Positions 33,011-42,409 are shown, counted from the stretch's first letter. The stretch is DNA of 59,772 bases from Chloroflexota bacterium (GCA_022821645.1 JAJEDE010000014.1:1-59772); one strand, 5' to 3'. Made by a program: numbers and translations. Notes: generated by a model not told the origin, from the letters alone.

Positions 33011-34606
33011 ATGACCATTCCCACGCGAACCCTGGCGCCGGGCGGCCTTCGTTCATCCGGGCGCTGGCTGCGGCGCGCGGCCCTCGCGGCGGTGCTGGCG
33101 CTCTTGACGATCGCGACCGCGGCAACGGCCGATGCCGATACCGACGACTACCCGATCGACGGCGGCCACGTCTTCACCCAGGCCGCCGAGACCGAGGTCC
33201 CCGACGCCGGTTTCGCTGTCACCGACGCCGACGGGATCCCCTTCTGGACCGAGTTTCAGCGCCTCGGCGGCGTACAGGCGCTGGGCTATCCGCTTTCGCA
33301 CCGCTTCGAGTGGGACGGTTTTACCGTGCAGGTGTTCCAGAAAGTCGTGCTTCAGTGGCGCCCGGAAACCGACTCCTTCATGTTTGTAAACGTCTTCGAC
33401 CGGCTCAATCTCGAGGGCTACGACGCCACCCTGGAAGACCTGTTGGTCCCACCCTGGGAGTACTTCGAGGAGCGGGGGCTCAGCTGGGAGCAGATCATCA
33501 CCTCGCGGCAGGCCCTCTTGTTCGAGAACCCCGCCCTGCGCGACGTCTATTTCGCCGTCGACGACCCGCTGCGCTGGTACGGACTTCCCACGTCGCGGAT
33601 CGTGACCTACGACCATGTCCACAGCATCAGGCTGCAGCGCGCGGTATTGCACCATTGGCTGGTCGACCTGCCCTGGGCCTCGGCCGGCGAGGTCACGGTC
33701 GCCAACGGCGGCGACCTGGCCCGCGGTGCCAACATCTTTCCGGCCGAGGTCCTGCGACCTCGGATTTTCCGGCAGCCCGCCGGATCGTCGCCGCAGGCGA
33801 CGCCCCAGCCAACGGCCGCACCGCCCCCGCTGCCCGACCTGTACGGCCCCGTCACCGCCTTGCGCGCCGCCCTGGGGCTGCCGTCGCTGATCGTCAGCCC
33901 GGAACTCATGCAGGCCGCCCAGGGCCACGCCAACTACTACATCGCCCACCTGGACGACCCCAACTCAGGCGGCCTGCACACGCAGGTGTTCGGCTATGCC
34001 GGTTTCACCGGCCGCACCATCGGCGACCGGGCCCGCGCCGCCAAGTATTCGTTGGGCTGGGTTGACGAGGTGTTCGCCTTCTTCAATCCTGCCGAAACGG
34101 TGGCCTGGGCCCTCGAAACCGTCTGGCACCGCTACATGTTCTTTCACCCATCGGCTGTACACGTCGGCCACGGGACCGCGGCTTCTGGAGACACCACGGT
34201 GACCGTGTTCAACGTGGGCCTGTCGCCGCAGCACACCGCCGACGCGCCGCTGCCGGCCGTGGTTCCAATTGATGGAGCAACCGACGTGGCGATCAGTTGG
34301 GCCGGCTGGGAGTCGCCCAACCCGGCGCCCGGCGCGCTCCGCCCGTTTGGACCGCCGGTCTCACTGCAATTCGGCCTGGACGACGAGGTGACCTGGGGCG
34401 ACGCCGCCCTGTACGGTCCGGACGATTCGCTTGTCACCACCGCCCGCACCACCAGCGAGTGGCGGCGCGCCCTCTCCCTGGTCCCGCACGATCCGCTGAC
34501 CCCGGCCACGACCTACACCGTCCGCGTCACCGGCACTCGCAACGGCACAGCCTTCACCGTCGAATCCAGCTTTACTACACGCCAGACAGGACCACCACTA
34601 CGATGA
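33011..34606 (+). CDS. Secreted CAP-domain protein with repeat-rich N-terminal region
   Basis: 531 aa if started at ATG 33011 (GTG 32975 is an alternative). Signal peptide (RRAALAAVLALLTIATAATA). Residues about 60-260 hold a module of WTEFQRLGGVQALGYPLSHRF and WYGLPTSRIVTYDHVHSIRLQRA type, seen in many Chloroflexi exported proteins. A Pro/Ala linker precedes a CAP (SCP/PR1) domain: LRAALGLPSLIVSPELMQAAQGHANY, HPSAVHVGHGTA. The C-terminal beta domain (TTYTVRVTGTRNGTAF) resembles an Ig-like fold. Function unknown, extracellular. Confidence 0.8.
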   Translation: MTIPTRTLAPGGLRSSGRWLRRAALAAVLALLTIATAATADADTDDYPIDGGHVFTQAAETEVPDAGFAVTDADGIPFWTEFQRLGGVQALGYPLSHRFEWDGFTVQVFQKVVLQWRPETDSFMFVNVFDRLNLEGYDATLEDLLVPPWEYFEERGLSWEQIITSRQALLFENPALRDVYFAVDDPLRWYGLPTSRIVTYDHVHSIRLQRAVLHHWLVDLPWASAGEVTVANGGDLARGANIFPAEVLRPRIFRQPAGSSPQATPQPTAAPPPLPDLYGPVTALRAALGLPSLIVSPELMQAAQGHANYYIAHLDDPNSGGLHTQVFGYAGFTGRTIGDRARAAKYSLGWVDEVFAFFNPAETVAWALETVWHRYMFFHPSAVHVGHGTAASGDTTVTVFNVGLSPQHTADAPLPAVVPIDGATDVAISWAGWESPNPAPGALRPFGPPVSLQFGLDDEVTWGDAALYGPDDSLVTTARTTSEWRRALSLVPHDPLTPATTYTVRVTGTRNGTAFTVESSFTTRQTGPPLR

Positions 34607-34637
34607 CGCCAGTTCATCCTCGGCTGGAAAACCCGCG

Positions 34638-35246
34638 ATGCACCTGATCTCCGAACTCGGCCACTGGGTACTGGCCTGGGGCGACTCGCCCTGGGGCGGC
34701 CTGGCGCTTTTTGTCCTGGCCTTCTGGGAATCCAGCTTCTTCCCCATCCCGCCGGACGGCCTGATGATCGCGCTGGCCGCCGGGAACCTACAGTTCGCCC
34801 TCGGTTTCTCGGCCATTGCCACCGCGGGCTCGTTGCTCGGCGCAATGCTGGGCTACTGGATCGGCCTGCGCGGCGGCCGCCCCCTGCTGGACCGGCTCTT
34901 CGCCCAGGACCGCATCCTCTACGTTGAGCGGCAGTACCAGCGCCGCGATGTCTGGGCCGTCACCATCGCCGCCTTCACCCCGATCCCCTACAAGGTCTTC
35001 GCCATCGGCGCCGGCGCGTTTCGGCTGAACTTCCGCCGCTTCATGCTGGCCTCCCTGGTGGGCCGCGGCGGGCGCTTCTTCCTGGTCGGCATCCTCATCA
35101 CGATCTTCGGCACCCAGGTGGAAGCCGCCATCGACGAGTACTTCGACGTCCTGGCCATCGCCTTCGTCGTGCTCCTGGTCCTCGGCTTCATCGTCATACG
35201 CTTCGTCATGCGCCCCCGCGCCACAGCCGACGCCTCGACCGACTAG
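34638..35246 (+). CDS. DedA/SNARE-associated (VTT) membrane protein
   Basis: 202-aa VTT-domain protein, now linked to lipid/undecaprenyl-phosphate translocation. Visible: FVLAFWESSFFPIPPDGLMIAL (E...PxP), AGSLLGAMLGYWIGLRGG, FTPIPYKVFAIGAGAFRLNFRRFMLASLVGRGGRFFLVG in pieces, and a final TM. Start ATG 34638 shortly after the CAP protein stop. Confidence 0.9.
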   Translation: MHLISELGHWVLAWGDSPWGGLALFVLAFWESSFFPIPPDGLMIALAAGNLQFALGFSAIATAGSLLGAMLGYWIGLRGGRPLLDRLFAQDRILYVERQYQRRDVWAVTIAAFTPIPYKVFAIGAGAFRLNFRRFMLASLVGRGGRFFLVGILITIFGTQVEAAIDEYFDVLAIAFVVLLVLGFIVIRFVMRPRATADASTD

Positions 35247-35250
35247 CCCC

Positions 35251-35700
35251 GTGCCCGCGCCCAGCCGCTACGCCGTGGCGGCCGATGTCGTGGTCGTTGC
35301 CGAATCGCCGGAACCTTCCGTCCTCTTGATCCGCCGCCGCAATCCCCCACTCGGCTGGGCCATCCCCGGCGGCTTTGTCGAACCCGACGAGGACCTCGTC
35401 AACGCCGCCCGCCGCGAACTCTTCGAGGAAACCGGCCTGGAACCGCCGGATCTCCAGCAGTTGGCCACCTTCGGCCACCCCGACCGCGACCCCCGCGGCC
35501 GCACCATCTCCGTCGTCTACGGCGCCCGCCTCCAACACGCCGCCTTCCCCGCCGCCGGCGACGACGCCGCCGACGCCCGCTGGTTCCCCCTCACCACCCT
35601 CCCCACCCCCCTCGCCTTCGACCACGCCGAAATCCTGGCCCAGGTCCTGCCGCAGCTCATGGATGCAAACTTGCCCGAACGCTCGTCCGAGTTGCCGTAA
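35251..35700 (+). CDS. Nudix hydrolase (ADP-ribose pyrophosphatase-like)
   Basis: 149 aa. Full Nudix box GGFVEPDEDLVNAARRELFEETGL with RELFEE, plus VVVVAESPEPSVLLIRRRNPPLGWAIPGGF before it and TISVVYGARL after, as in cytoplasmic ADP-ribose/NADH-type Nudix enzymes. GTG 35251 begins 5 nt after the dedA stop. Confidence 0.9.
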   Translation: MPAPSRYAVAADVVVVAESPEPSVLLIRRRNPPLGWAIPGGFVEPDEDLVNAARRELFEETGLEPPDLQQLATFGHPDRDPRGRTISVVYGARLQHAAFPAAGDDAADARWFPLTTLPTPLAFDHAEILAQVLPQLMDANLPERSSELP

Positions 35701-35731
35701 CCCGGCCGTGCGCCGTAGCGTGCCTACCGTC

Positions 35732-37192
35732 ATGGCCGCAGTAACCGAATCACAAACCACCGCCCCCGCCGCCCTGGTCGCCGACCTCCGCCGCATCGTC
35801 GGCGATGCCTGGGTCCTCTCCGACCCCGACGACCTCCTCCTCTACGAGTACGACGGCTCCGTTGACCGCGCCCTGCCCGACGCCGTCGTCTTCCCCGATA
35901 CCACCGAACAGGTCCAGGCCATCGTTCAGTCGGGGTTGCGGCACGGCGTACCCGTCGTGGCGCGCGGTGCCGGCACCGGGCTCAGCGGTGGGGCCATCGC
36001 CCGCTGCGGCGGAATCGTGGTCGCCACCTCGCGCATGAACCGCATTCTTGAAGTCGACACCCGCAATCGCCGTGCCGTGGTGGAACCGGGTGTCGTCAAC
36101 GCCGACCTCAGCGCCCACACCCATCGCTTTGGCTTTCATTACGCGCCAGACCCATCCAGCCAGTACGCCTGCACCCTGGGCGGCAACATCGCCACCAACG
36201 CCGGCGGCCCCCACACCCTGCTCTACGGCGTCACCACCAACCACGTCCTGGGCATCGAGTTCGTCACCATGGACGGCCGCGTCGTCACCACCAGCGCCCT
36301 GCCCGACAGCCCCGGCTACGACCTCACCGGCCTCTTCTGCGGCAGCGAGGGCACCTTCGGCATAGTCACCCGGGCCGTCGTCCAACTGGTCCACACCCCC
36401 GCCGGTGTGCGGACCCTGCTGGCCTCGTTCGACTCGGTAGCCGCCTGCAGCGCCGCCGTCTCCGGCATCGTCGCCGCCGGCATCATCCCCGCCGCCGTGG
36501 AGATGATGGATCAACTCGCCCTTAAGGCTGTGGCCGCGTTCATCCCGCGAGCCAACCTGCCGGTGGACGCCGCCGCCGTGCTGCTGCTGGACGTGGACGG
36601 CGTACCGGCTGAGCTAGCCGACCGCGAGGCGGAGATCCGCCACGTGCTCCTCGCCAACGAGGCCCGCGACATCCGCGTGGCCCGGAACGACGCCGAGCGC
36701 AACCTCTTCTGGCTCGGCCGCAAGAGCGCCTTCGGCGCCATGGGCCGCATCTCGCCCGACTATTACGTGCAGGATGGCGTGATCCCCCGCACCACCATCG
36801 CCCACGTGCTGGACGAGATTCGGCGCATCAGCCGGTCATTCGACCTGCCCATCGCCAACGTCTTCCACGCCGGCGACGGCAACCTGCATCCGCTCCTGCT
36901 CTTCGACAACCGGGTACCCGGCGAGTTGGACCGCGTGCTCGACGCCGGTACAGCCATCCTGCAGGTCTGCGTGGACGTCGGCGGCATGCTCAGCGGCGAA
37001 CACGGCATCGGCATGGAAAAACAGGCCGCCATGCCGCTGGTCTACGGGCCCGACGACCTGGACGCCATGCGCCGCGTCCAGCAGGTCTTCGATCCGCACG
37101 CCCTCTTCAACCCCAACAAGATCCTTCCGGCCCCTGTCGGCTGCGCGGAGGTCAACAACCTGCGGCGGTCGGCCTCGGAGACCTCCGCCTGA
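35732..37192 (+). CDS. FAD-linked oxidase, GlcD-like
   Basis: 486-aa FAD-binding 2-hydroxyacid dehydrogenase (GlcD/D-lactate dehydrogenase type). FAD motif VPVVARGAGTGLSGGAIAR, PDPSSQYACTLGGNIATNAGGPHT, GSEGTFGIVTRAVVQL, and in the C-terminal domain VFHAGDGNLHPLLLFD (metal/substrate His) and SGEHGIGMEKQAAMPL. No glcE/glcF are adjacent. ATG 35732. Likely oxidises glycolate, lactate or a related 2-hydroxyacid. Confidence 0.92.
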   Translation: MAAVTESQTTAPAALVADLRRIVGDAWVLSDPDDLLLYEYDGSVDRALPDAVVFPDTTEQVQAIVQSGLRHGVPVVARGAGTGLSGGAIARCGGIVVATSRMNRILEVDTRNRRAVVEPGVVNADLSAHTHRFGFHYAPDPSSQYACTLGGNIATNAGGPHTLLYGVTTNHVLGIEFVTMDGRVVTTSALPDSPGYDLTGLFCGSEGTFGIVTRAVVQLVHTPAGVRTLLASFDSVAACSAAVSGIVAAGIIPAAVEMMDQLALKAVAAFIPRANLPVDAAAVLLLDVDGVPAELADREAEIRHVLLANEARDIRVARNDAERNLFWLGRKSAFGAMGRISPDYYVQDGVIPRTTIAHVLDEIRRISRSFDLPIANVFHAGDGNLHPLLLFDNRVPGELDRVLDAGTAILQVCVDVGGMLSGEHGIGMEKQAAMPLVYGPDDLDAMRRVQQVFDPHALFNPNKILPAPVGCAEVNNLRRSASETSA

Positions 37193-37239
37193 CCCAGGCC
37201 TGGCCCCCCGCGCGTCGCCTCCTCGGCTCAGCCGAAGGC

Positions 37240-37875
37240 GTGGGAGTCCTGGTCGCGGTCGCATTCGCGACCGCAATCCTGCTGCTGGCCACGCTGTGGA
37301 CCGTGGAAGTCGGAACCGGCGGGGAACTGGATCCAAACTTCGAACTCGGCCCCCTGGGACCGGACCGCGTGGCCGTGCAGGAAGTCACCGTGCGAAACCC
37401 CGACATGATCGGCCTGCAGATCGCGGCCCGCGCCGAGGGCACCGTGGAACCGCTGACCGTACAAGCCGACCTGCTGGCTGGGGACACCCTGATCGCCACG
37501 CGCACCCTCCAGGTATTCCCGTCCGCCACGCTCCAACTCCGACGTGTCGCCTTTGACCGCCAGGCGCCCGTCGGGCCCGTGGCGGTGCGGTTGCAGGTCA
37601 AAGTGGGACAGTCTGGCGGCGTCGTCTACGGCGCCACGCGGGACGACCAACAGCCGGGCGGCGTCCTGCGCCTGGATGGGCACGTGGAGTTCGCCGACCA
37701 GGATCTCGCCTTGCGGGTGCTCCACCGCCGCTCGCTCTGGACGCACGTCGAAGCCCTTGTTGGCGACCTGCGCGCCGCCCGCACGGTCGCGGCGCTCACC
37801 CTGGCGGCCATGGCGGCCGGACTCGGCCTGATCGCAACTGCGACCACACGCGCCCTTCGCCCGAGCCAGCCGTGA
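37240..37875 (+). CDS. Membrane protein with beta-rich extracytoplasmic domain
   Basis: 211 aa. N-terminal TM (VLVAVAFATAILLLATLWTV), a beta-rich region about 30-165 (VAVQEVTVRNPDMIGLQIAA, LQVFPSATLQLRRVAFDRQ), and a C-terminal TM (VAALTLAAMAAGLGLIATATT). Start GTG 37240; stop overlaps the mobA-like GTG by 4 nt. Not recognised. Confidence 0.6.
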   Translation: MGVLVAVAFATAILLLATLWTVEVGTGGELDPNFELGPLGPDRVAVQEVTVRNPDMIGLQIAARAEGTVEPLTVQADLLAGDTLIATRTLQVFPSATLQLRRVAFDRQAPVGPVAVRLQVKVGQSGGVVYGATRDDQQPGGVLRLDGHVEFADQDLALRVLHRRSLWTHVEALVGDLRAARTVAALTLAAMAAGLGLIATATTRALRPSQP

Positions 37876-38513
37876 GCGCGCCGCCGCCCCGCCTAGCCGC
37901 CATCCTGCTCGCCGCCGGCCAGTCCACCCGCATGGGCCAGCCCAAGGCCCTGCTGCCCTGGGGCGGCGTGCCGCTGGTACGACACCAGGCGGACCTGCTG
38001 ACGGCTCACCCGGCCGTCGATGAACTCCTCGTGGTCGTCGGAAGTCTTCAGGACGAAGTGAGCGACGCGCTGATAGGCACGCCTGCACGCGTCACTGTCA
38101 ATCCCCGCTTCCGCGAAGGCCGCGCCACCTCGCTGGCCGCCGGCGCTCGTGCTCTACAGGACATCCCAACCAGCGTTCTCGTGGTCAACGTCGACCAACC
38201 ACTCGAGACCAATCTCCTCGAACCCCTCGTCACCGCCTGGCGCACCGATCCCGCCGCCCTCTGGCGGCCCAGCTACGAAGGTCGCGGCGGCCATCCCCTC
38301 ATCGTCCCGGCCGATGTCGCCCCCGACCTCGCCCACGTCACCGAGGCCACCCAGGGCCTGCGCGCCGTGGTCACCCGCCACCGCTCTCGCTTGAGCTCCG
38401 TCCCCGTGGAATCCCCACTCGCCGTCCTCAACCTCAACACCCCCGCCGACTACGCCGCCGCCCAACCCTCCAGCGGCCCCGCCGCATCGCCTAAACTGTC
38501 GGCGGGCCCATAG
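37872..38513 (+). CDS. MobA-like nucleotidyltransferase (MocA type)
   Basis: 213-aa NTP transferase of the molybdenum-cofactor cytidylyl/guanylyltransferase family. LAAILLAAGQSTRMGQPKALLPWGG (LAAGxSxRMGxxK), VLVVNVDQPLET, RGGHPLIVP. GTG 37872. Remarkably, its last codons run into tRNA-Ala: the stop TAG is within the tRNA acceptor/D-arm region, so the C-terminus (LSAGP) is set by the tRNA sequence. Confidence 0.88.
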   Translation: MSAPPPRLAAILLAAGQSTRMGQPKALLPWGGVPLVRHQADLLTAHPAVDELLVVVGSLQDEVSDALIGTPARVTVNPRFREGRATSLAAGARALQDIPTSVLVVNVDQPLETNLLEPLVTAWRTDPAALWRPSYEGRGGHPLIVPADVAPDLAHVTEATQGLRAVVTRHRSRLSSVPVESPLAVLNLNTPADYAAAQPSSGPAASPKLSAGP

Positions 38514-38582
38514 CTCAGCTGGAAGAGCGCCTCAATGGCATTGAGGAGGTCGTCGGTTCGAATCCGATTGGGTCCACCGACC
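38485..38582 (+). repeat. Left 98-bp direct repeat flanking the R-M island
   Basis: Identical over 98 bp to 42668-42765. It includes 19 bp upstream of tRNA-Ala, the entire tRNA, and a few bases after it. Confidence 0.97.
38504..38576 (+). tRNA. tRNA-Ala (anticodon GGC), copy 1
   Basis: Acceptor GGGCCCA/TGGGTCC, D-arm GCTC...GAGC, anticodon stem CCTCA/TGAGG with loop ATGGCAT (anticodon GGC), T-arm with GGTTCGAATCC. Discriminator A; CCA not fully encoded. Overlaps the end of the mobA-like gene by 10 nt. Confidence 0.96.
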
Positions 38583-38748
38583 CTACTAAGAGTTAGAACC
38601 ACATGTCTTTTGCCTGTACACGAACCAAGACTTACCTACCAACCTTCGCCCATCAAGTCCAAGTCTAGGCCAAAAAATCCCCGGTACTGACAAGAGGAGC
38701 AGGGCAAATGCCGTCGACTATTCACAGGAGTACATAGGTCCCTGCAAA

Positions 38749-38777
38749 TTGACAGCCTTTAGTTTCGCACGTACAAT
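38749..38777 (+). promoter_or_regulatory. Near-consensus sigma-70 promoter of the R-M operon
   Basis: TTGACA, 17-bp spacer, TACAAT: a full -35 and a 5/6 -10 match. Predicted start near 38784, leaving about 70 nt of leader before ATG 38854. It is the strongest promoter I see in the window. Confidence 0.8.
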
Positions 38778-38853
38778 TCCGACCACTTGGCACCGGGTAG
38801 AATCGTGCGTAGACTTCCCTCACCTGTTACGCCTGCCTTCATGGACAACCTCC

Positions 38854-40524
38854 ATGACGTCTCCTGACTGCAAAAGCTTGGGTGCGTTTTACACGCCTGC
38901 ACATCTGGCCGAGTGGCTGGCGGAGGAAATTTTGGCGGCCGCTGTATCGGCCAATGTAAAGATTAACTCTATAGTTGATCCTGCCTGCGGCGATGGAGCG
39001 CTCTTACGCGCGATTGGCAATCTGACCAAAGAACGTATAACACTGAATGGTATTGACATTGACCCCGTCGCTGTCAAGCACTCTTCGACAACCCTGGGAC
39101 CAGCATCGAATATTATCTTAGCCGATGCTCTCAACCCCGATTGTCGCTGGGGAAGAACTCGTCCAAATGCGGTGATAAGCAATCCGCCCTGGGGAGCCAC
39201 GCTGCCAAATGATCGGCAATTCTACCGACAATGTGGTTATCATCTTGCGACCGGACAGTTTGACATATCTGACCTCTTCGTGGAACGAGCCTTTACGACC
39301 GCCAGTCCAGGCGGAGTACTAGGGTTCATCCTCCCTGATTCTGTCGTGCACCCAGACCATAGAACACTACGGGAGCTCTTCTTAGAACACACCATCGTTC
39401 TCCTTGCACGCCTAGGGGAAGGTGTGTTTCAAGGGGTCTATCGCAGCACGGTCGTCGTCGTAGCCAGAAAGGGCACCGCACCTCCCAAACACTTGGTCGA
39501 GTGTCTTCAGATTCCGGCGAACCATCGCGGGCTGCTGTTGAAGGGCAGTGTTTCCTTCAAGAATATGAAGAACCTCTATTCTCACTATGTTCCACAGGCA
39601 CGATTCAAGTGCAACTCGCTTTCAGTGTTCAATGTCACCCAGACTGAAGAAGACTATGACATATCGCAGAAATTCTCATCGCTTCCAGCTTTCGATTGGT
39701 CAAGGAGAGTTCGGATAAGTCGCGGTATCGAAATCGGAAAGCATGGAGTTACGATTTCTTGCGCCACCTGCGGAAATCACCGCGCTGCCCCGGCCAGACG
39801 AAGACCTACTCTGTGCTCCGCATGCGCTAGCTTGATACCCGACGACGCCCCAAAACACAGAATCATATCCAAATACTCAGTTGGATCCGGATGGCATCCA
39901 CTAATCGTAGGAGAGGATGTCGATCGATACACCGCAAGTTCGCGACGCTACATAAAGCTTGGAGTGAGAGGGATTCGCTACAAGCCGATGGATCAATTCG
40001 CAAGCAAGAAACTCCTAGTGCGAAAGACCGGTGTTGGTCTCCGAGCGGCCATCGACAAGAGTGGATCCGCAACTATCCAGACCGTTTTTCACGTCGTGAT
40101 GAATCGCCAGCAGGACGACTGGCTACTGGATTATCTTCAAGGGGTCATCAATTCACGACCCTTGCTGGCCTGGTATCTCAGATGGTCCGGGGAGAACCAG
40201 TGGCGCTCGCACCCGTATGTCACACCCAAAGTCCTAAAGCAATTGCCAATCCCTGATCCCCTCAGCGACTGCCGCATTGAAGGACTTGCGCGTAAGATCG
40301 CCGAAGAGTCACGTCTGGCTCGGGATGGTATCGTTGATTCAGAACACTTAGTTGACGAGCTGGTTTGCCGCGTATATGACCTTGACGCCAAGAGTCTGTC
40401 TTGGGTCAACGACGTCTTAGCCGACACCGATAACCAGCTTGATTATTTCAAACGAATGAGAAATGGTGCCGCTGACGTTTCCTTCGACAGGATTCGAAAA
40501 ACACGTGAAGTGTTAGCAGTATAA
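38854..40524 (+). CDS. N6-adenine DNA methyltransferase, TaqI/Eco57I-like
   Basis: 556-aa gamma-class amino-methyltransferase. N-terminal LGAFYTPAHLAEWLAEEIL, SAM motif I IVDPACGDGALLRAIG, GIDIDPVAV, catalytic motif IV VISNPPWGA, LGFILPDSVVHPDHRTLRELFL. The C-terminal half is a target-recognition region containing a CxxC...CxxC zinc ribbon (CATC...CSAC, about residue 305-330) and a TaqI-C-like LPIPDP motif. ATG 38854 is preferred over a start inside the -35 box. The stop overlaps the next ATG (TAATG). Confidence 0.9.
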   Translation: MTSPDCKSLGAFYTPAHLAEWLAEEILAAAVSANVKINSIVDPACGDGALLRAIGNLTKERITLNGIDIDPVAVKHSSTTLGPASNIILADALNPDCRWGRTRPNAVISNPPWGATLPNDRQFYRQCGYHLATGQFDISDLFVERAFTTASPGGVLGFILPDSVVHPDHRTLRELFLEHTIVLLARLGEGVFQGVYRSTVVVVARKGTAPPKHLVECLQIPANHRGLLLKGSVSFKNMKNLYSHYVPQARFKCNSLSVFNVTQTEEDYDISQKFSSLPAFDWSRRVRISRGIEIGKHGVTISCATCGNHRAAPARRRPTLCSACASLIPDDAPKHRIISKYSVGSGWHPLIVGEDVDRYTASSRRYIKLGVRGIRYKPMDQFASKKLLVRKTGVGLRAAIDKSGSATIQTVFHVVMNRQQDDWLLDYLQGVINSRPLLAWYLRWSGENQWRSHPYVTPKVLKQLPIPDPLSDCRIEGLARKIAEESRLARDGIVDSEHLVDELVCRVYDLDAKSLSWVNDVLADTDNQLDYFKRMRNGAADVSFDRIRKTREVLAV

Positions 40525-41195
40525 TGAGCACTATATCTTCGCTGTTCACCGCGCTCCCGGCAGGTCCGTTTTCGACGATAGTAGCGGATCCGCCTTGGAA
40601 TTACAGCCGCAAATTATCCCACGGAGGCACAAGTGGCTTTAGCCCAGTGCATCCGTCACGCGGCGGAAGTCGTGGAGCCTCCAATCACTATCCTACACTG
40701 ACTCTTGAGCAGCTTAAAGCGCTCCCTGTGCAGTCTGTAGCCGCCGACCAATCCCATCTTTATCTGTGGACGACCAGCGCGTTCGTTGTTGAAGCCCATT
40801 CGCTAGCGGAGACCTGGGGGTTTTCGCCCAGAGTCCTTATCCCGTGGATCAAGACTAAGAGACAGGGACAATCTGCCGTATTAGACGCCGGTGGCGACTT
40901 ATACGCCGCAGTGCGAATGGGAATGGGCTTATACATCCGCCACTGCGCCGAATTCCTACTGTTCTGTGTGCGAGGCAAAGCGCCAACGGCGCGACACGAC
41001 GTGCTGGGCGTCATTTTCGCTCCCCAAGGCAGGCATTCCGAGAAGCCCCACCAAGCCTATAGAATGATAGAGCGACTGTCGGCATCGCCTCGGCTTGAAC
41101 TCTTCGCCAGAGGACCTCGTCAGGGATACGAGGTTTGGGGGAATCAGGCAAACGGTGAATCTGTCACTCCCAAGCCACTCAGAATGTTTGCGTGA
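40524..41195 (+). CDS. MT-A70-family DNA N6-adenine methyltransferase
   Basis: 223 aa. Catalytic DPPW in TIVADPPWNYSRKL, then LYLWTTSAFVVEAHSLAETWGF, a SAM-binding region GVIFAPQGRHSEKPHQAYRMIERL and LELFARGPRQGYEVWGNQ. This beta-class fold (M.MunI/MT-A70-like) makes N6-methyladenine. Its start overlaps the stop of the first methylase and its stop overlaps the GTG of the nuclease (GTGA), so all three are translationally coupled. Confidence 0.92.
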   Translation: MSTISSLFTALPAGPFSTIVADPPWNYSRKLSHGGTSGFSPVHPSRGGSRGASNHYPTLTLEQLKALPVQSVAADQSHLYLWTTSAFVVEAHSLAETWGFSPRVLIPWIKTKRQGQSAVLDAGGDLYAAVRMGMGLYIRHCAEFLLFCVRGKAPTARHDVLGVIFAPQGRHSEKPHQAYRMIERLSASPRLELFARGPRQGYEVWGNQANGESVTPKPLRMFA

Positions 41196-42409
41196 CCCAG
41201 CCAAATAGAGACTTGCCTGGACTCGTAACTAGTATCTTCTGGCGCCGAGTTACACTAGGGGACTTCTTCAACATCGAAAGAGCACCCACGGCCGGACCGA
41301 GCGGTGGTGGCGGTCAGTTGTACATTGACATTCCTCTCGGTGGAGCGGTGTCCATTCAAGCCTTCGGTAGCTTTCTCAGCGGGCAGCCACTTGATGAAGA
41401 CGATTCACGCTGGTCACCTATCGATCTCCGAGTCTTCACAGCATCGACTCCAATTGCCGTTGCACCGCTGACCCTCACCCCGAGACGCGGCAAGAATCGG
41501 CGCTATCGAATCGCAAATCAGAATAGGCAAGCAGCAGGTGCCGAGCGTCATCCCGCATGGACCGCCGTGAGAGGGTTTCCAGAAGCTCCGGATGACGTCT
41601 CGTCACGCAATGATCCGAGGATGCCGGATCTTTCGCACCTGAAAGTGTTCATAGCGCTCTCTGACTTGGGCGACTACTACGCTGGCTACACCAATGCCAA
41701 ATCGATGCCATCTGACTTGCCTCGCAATATCGGCCTTGAAGTGCTGTTTAGCGCCAATGGCAAAGTAGATGCTGATGGCATGATCGATCTTCCGCCAGAG
41801 AATCGCTTCACTACGGATCTTCTAGCGGCATTGGTTGCGCCGCCAGTTGAACAACCAATCGAGCTCACAGATAATCCGGGCCTAATAGCGAGGGTGGTTC
41901 GTCGATCTAATTTCGCGCCTCGAATTCGCGATCAAGAAAGGGAATCGAGCAGCGCATCGACAGAACGCCGTTCCGATCCAAGTGAAGCAATTAGCATTAC
42001 AGCACCTCGTGCGGCTGAGGCTGAGGACTGGGTTGAGTCTCGTCTAAAGAGCATCTACCGAGATAGTTACATACAACGGATCGGTCATACTAGCCTAGAA
42101 CGAACGGTGCTGGAAGATGGGCATCTTCCAGGTGCAGATCTTATCGTACATGACTCCGAGAGCAAGAGTCCTGAGCGATTCGTTGAAGTTAAGTCCGCCA
42201 GCGGCGCAACTCCCATATCAATCCGGCTAACCGCCTCTGAGCTAAAGCGGGCCAAAGTGTGTGCAATCGAAGGATTGCCGTTCGATATTTGGATTGTTGC
42301 ATTTGGCAATACGTCGCCGGTTGCCTCGATCATCTCTAATTTTGAACAGGAAGCAGCTATCCTGACTATCGAAGATTTATTGGCGGTTGATATTCAGATT
42401 TCCTCCTGA
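41192..42409 (+). CDS. Putative restriction endonuclease, PD-(D/E)XK-like C-terminus (DUF3883-like)
   Basis: 405 aa. The C-terminal 110 residues show a nuclease pattern: EAEDWVESRLKSIYRD, GHLPGADLIVHDSESK (Asp), ERFVEVKSASG (ExK), SIRLTASELKRAKVC, resembling DUF3883/Mrr-type domains. The N-terminal 250 residues (PLGGAVSIQAFGSFLSGQ, GFPEAPDDVSS) are unfamiliar and probably recognise DNA. Third gene of the operon. Cleavage activity is inferred from the motif and the company of two methylases. Confidence 0.75.
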   Translation: MTQPNRDLPGLVTSIFWRRVTLGDFFNIERAPTAGPSGGGGQLYIDIPLGGAVSIQAFGSFLSGQPLDEDDSRWSPIDLRVFTASTPIAVAPLTLTPRRGKNRRYRIANQNRQAAGAERHPAWTAVRGFPEAPDDVSSRNDPRMPDLSHLKVFIALSDLGDYYAGYTNAKSMPSDLPRNIGLEVLFSANGKVDADGMIDLPPENRFTTDLLAALVAPPVEQPIELTDNPGLIARVVRRSNFAPRIRDQERESSSASTERRSDPSEAISITAPRAAEAEDWVESRLKSIYRDSYIQRIGHTSLERTVLEDGHLPGADLIVHDSESKSPERFVEVKSASGATPISIRLTASELKRAKVCAIEGLPFDIWIVAFGNTSPVASIISNFEQEAAILTIEDLLAVDIQISS

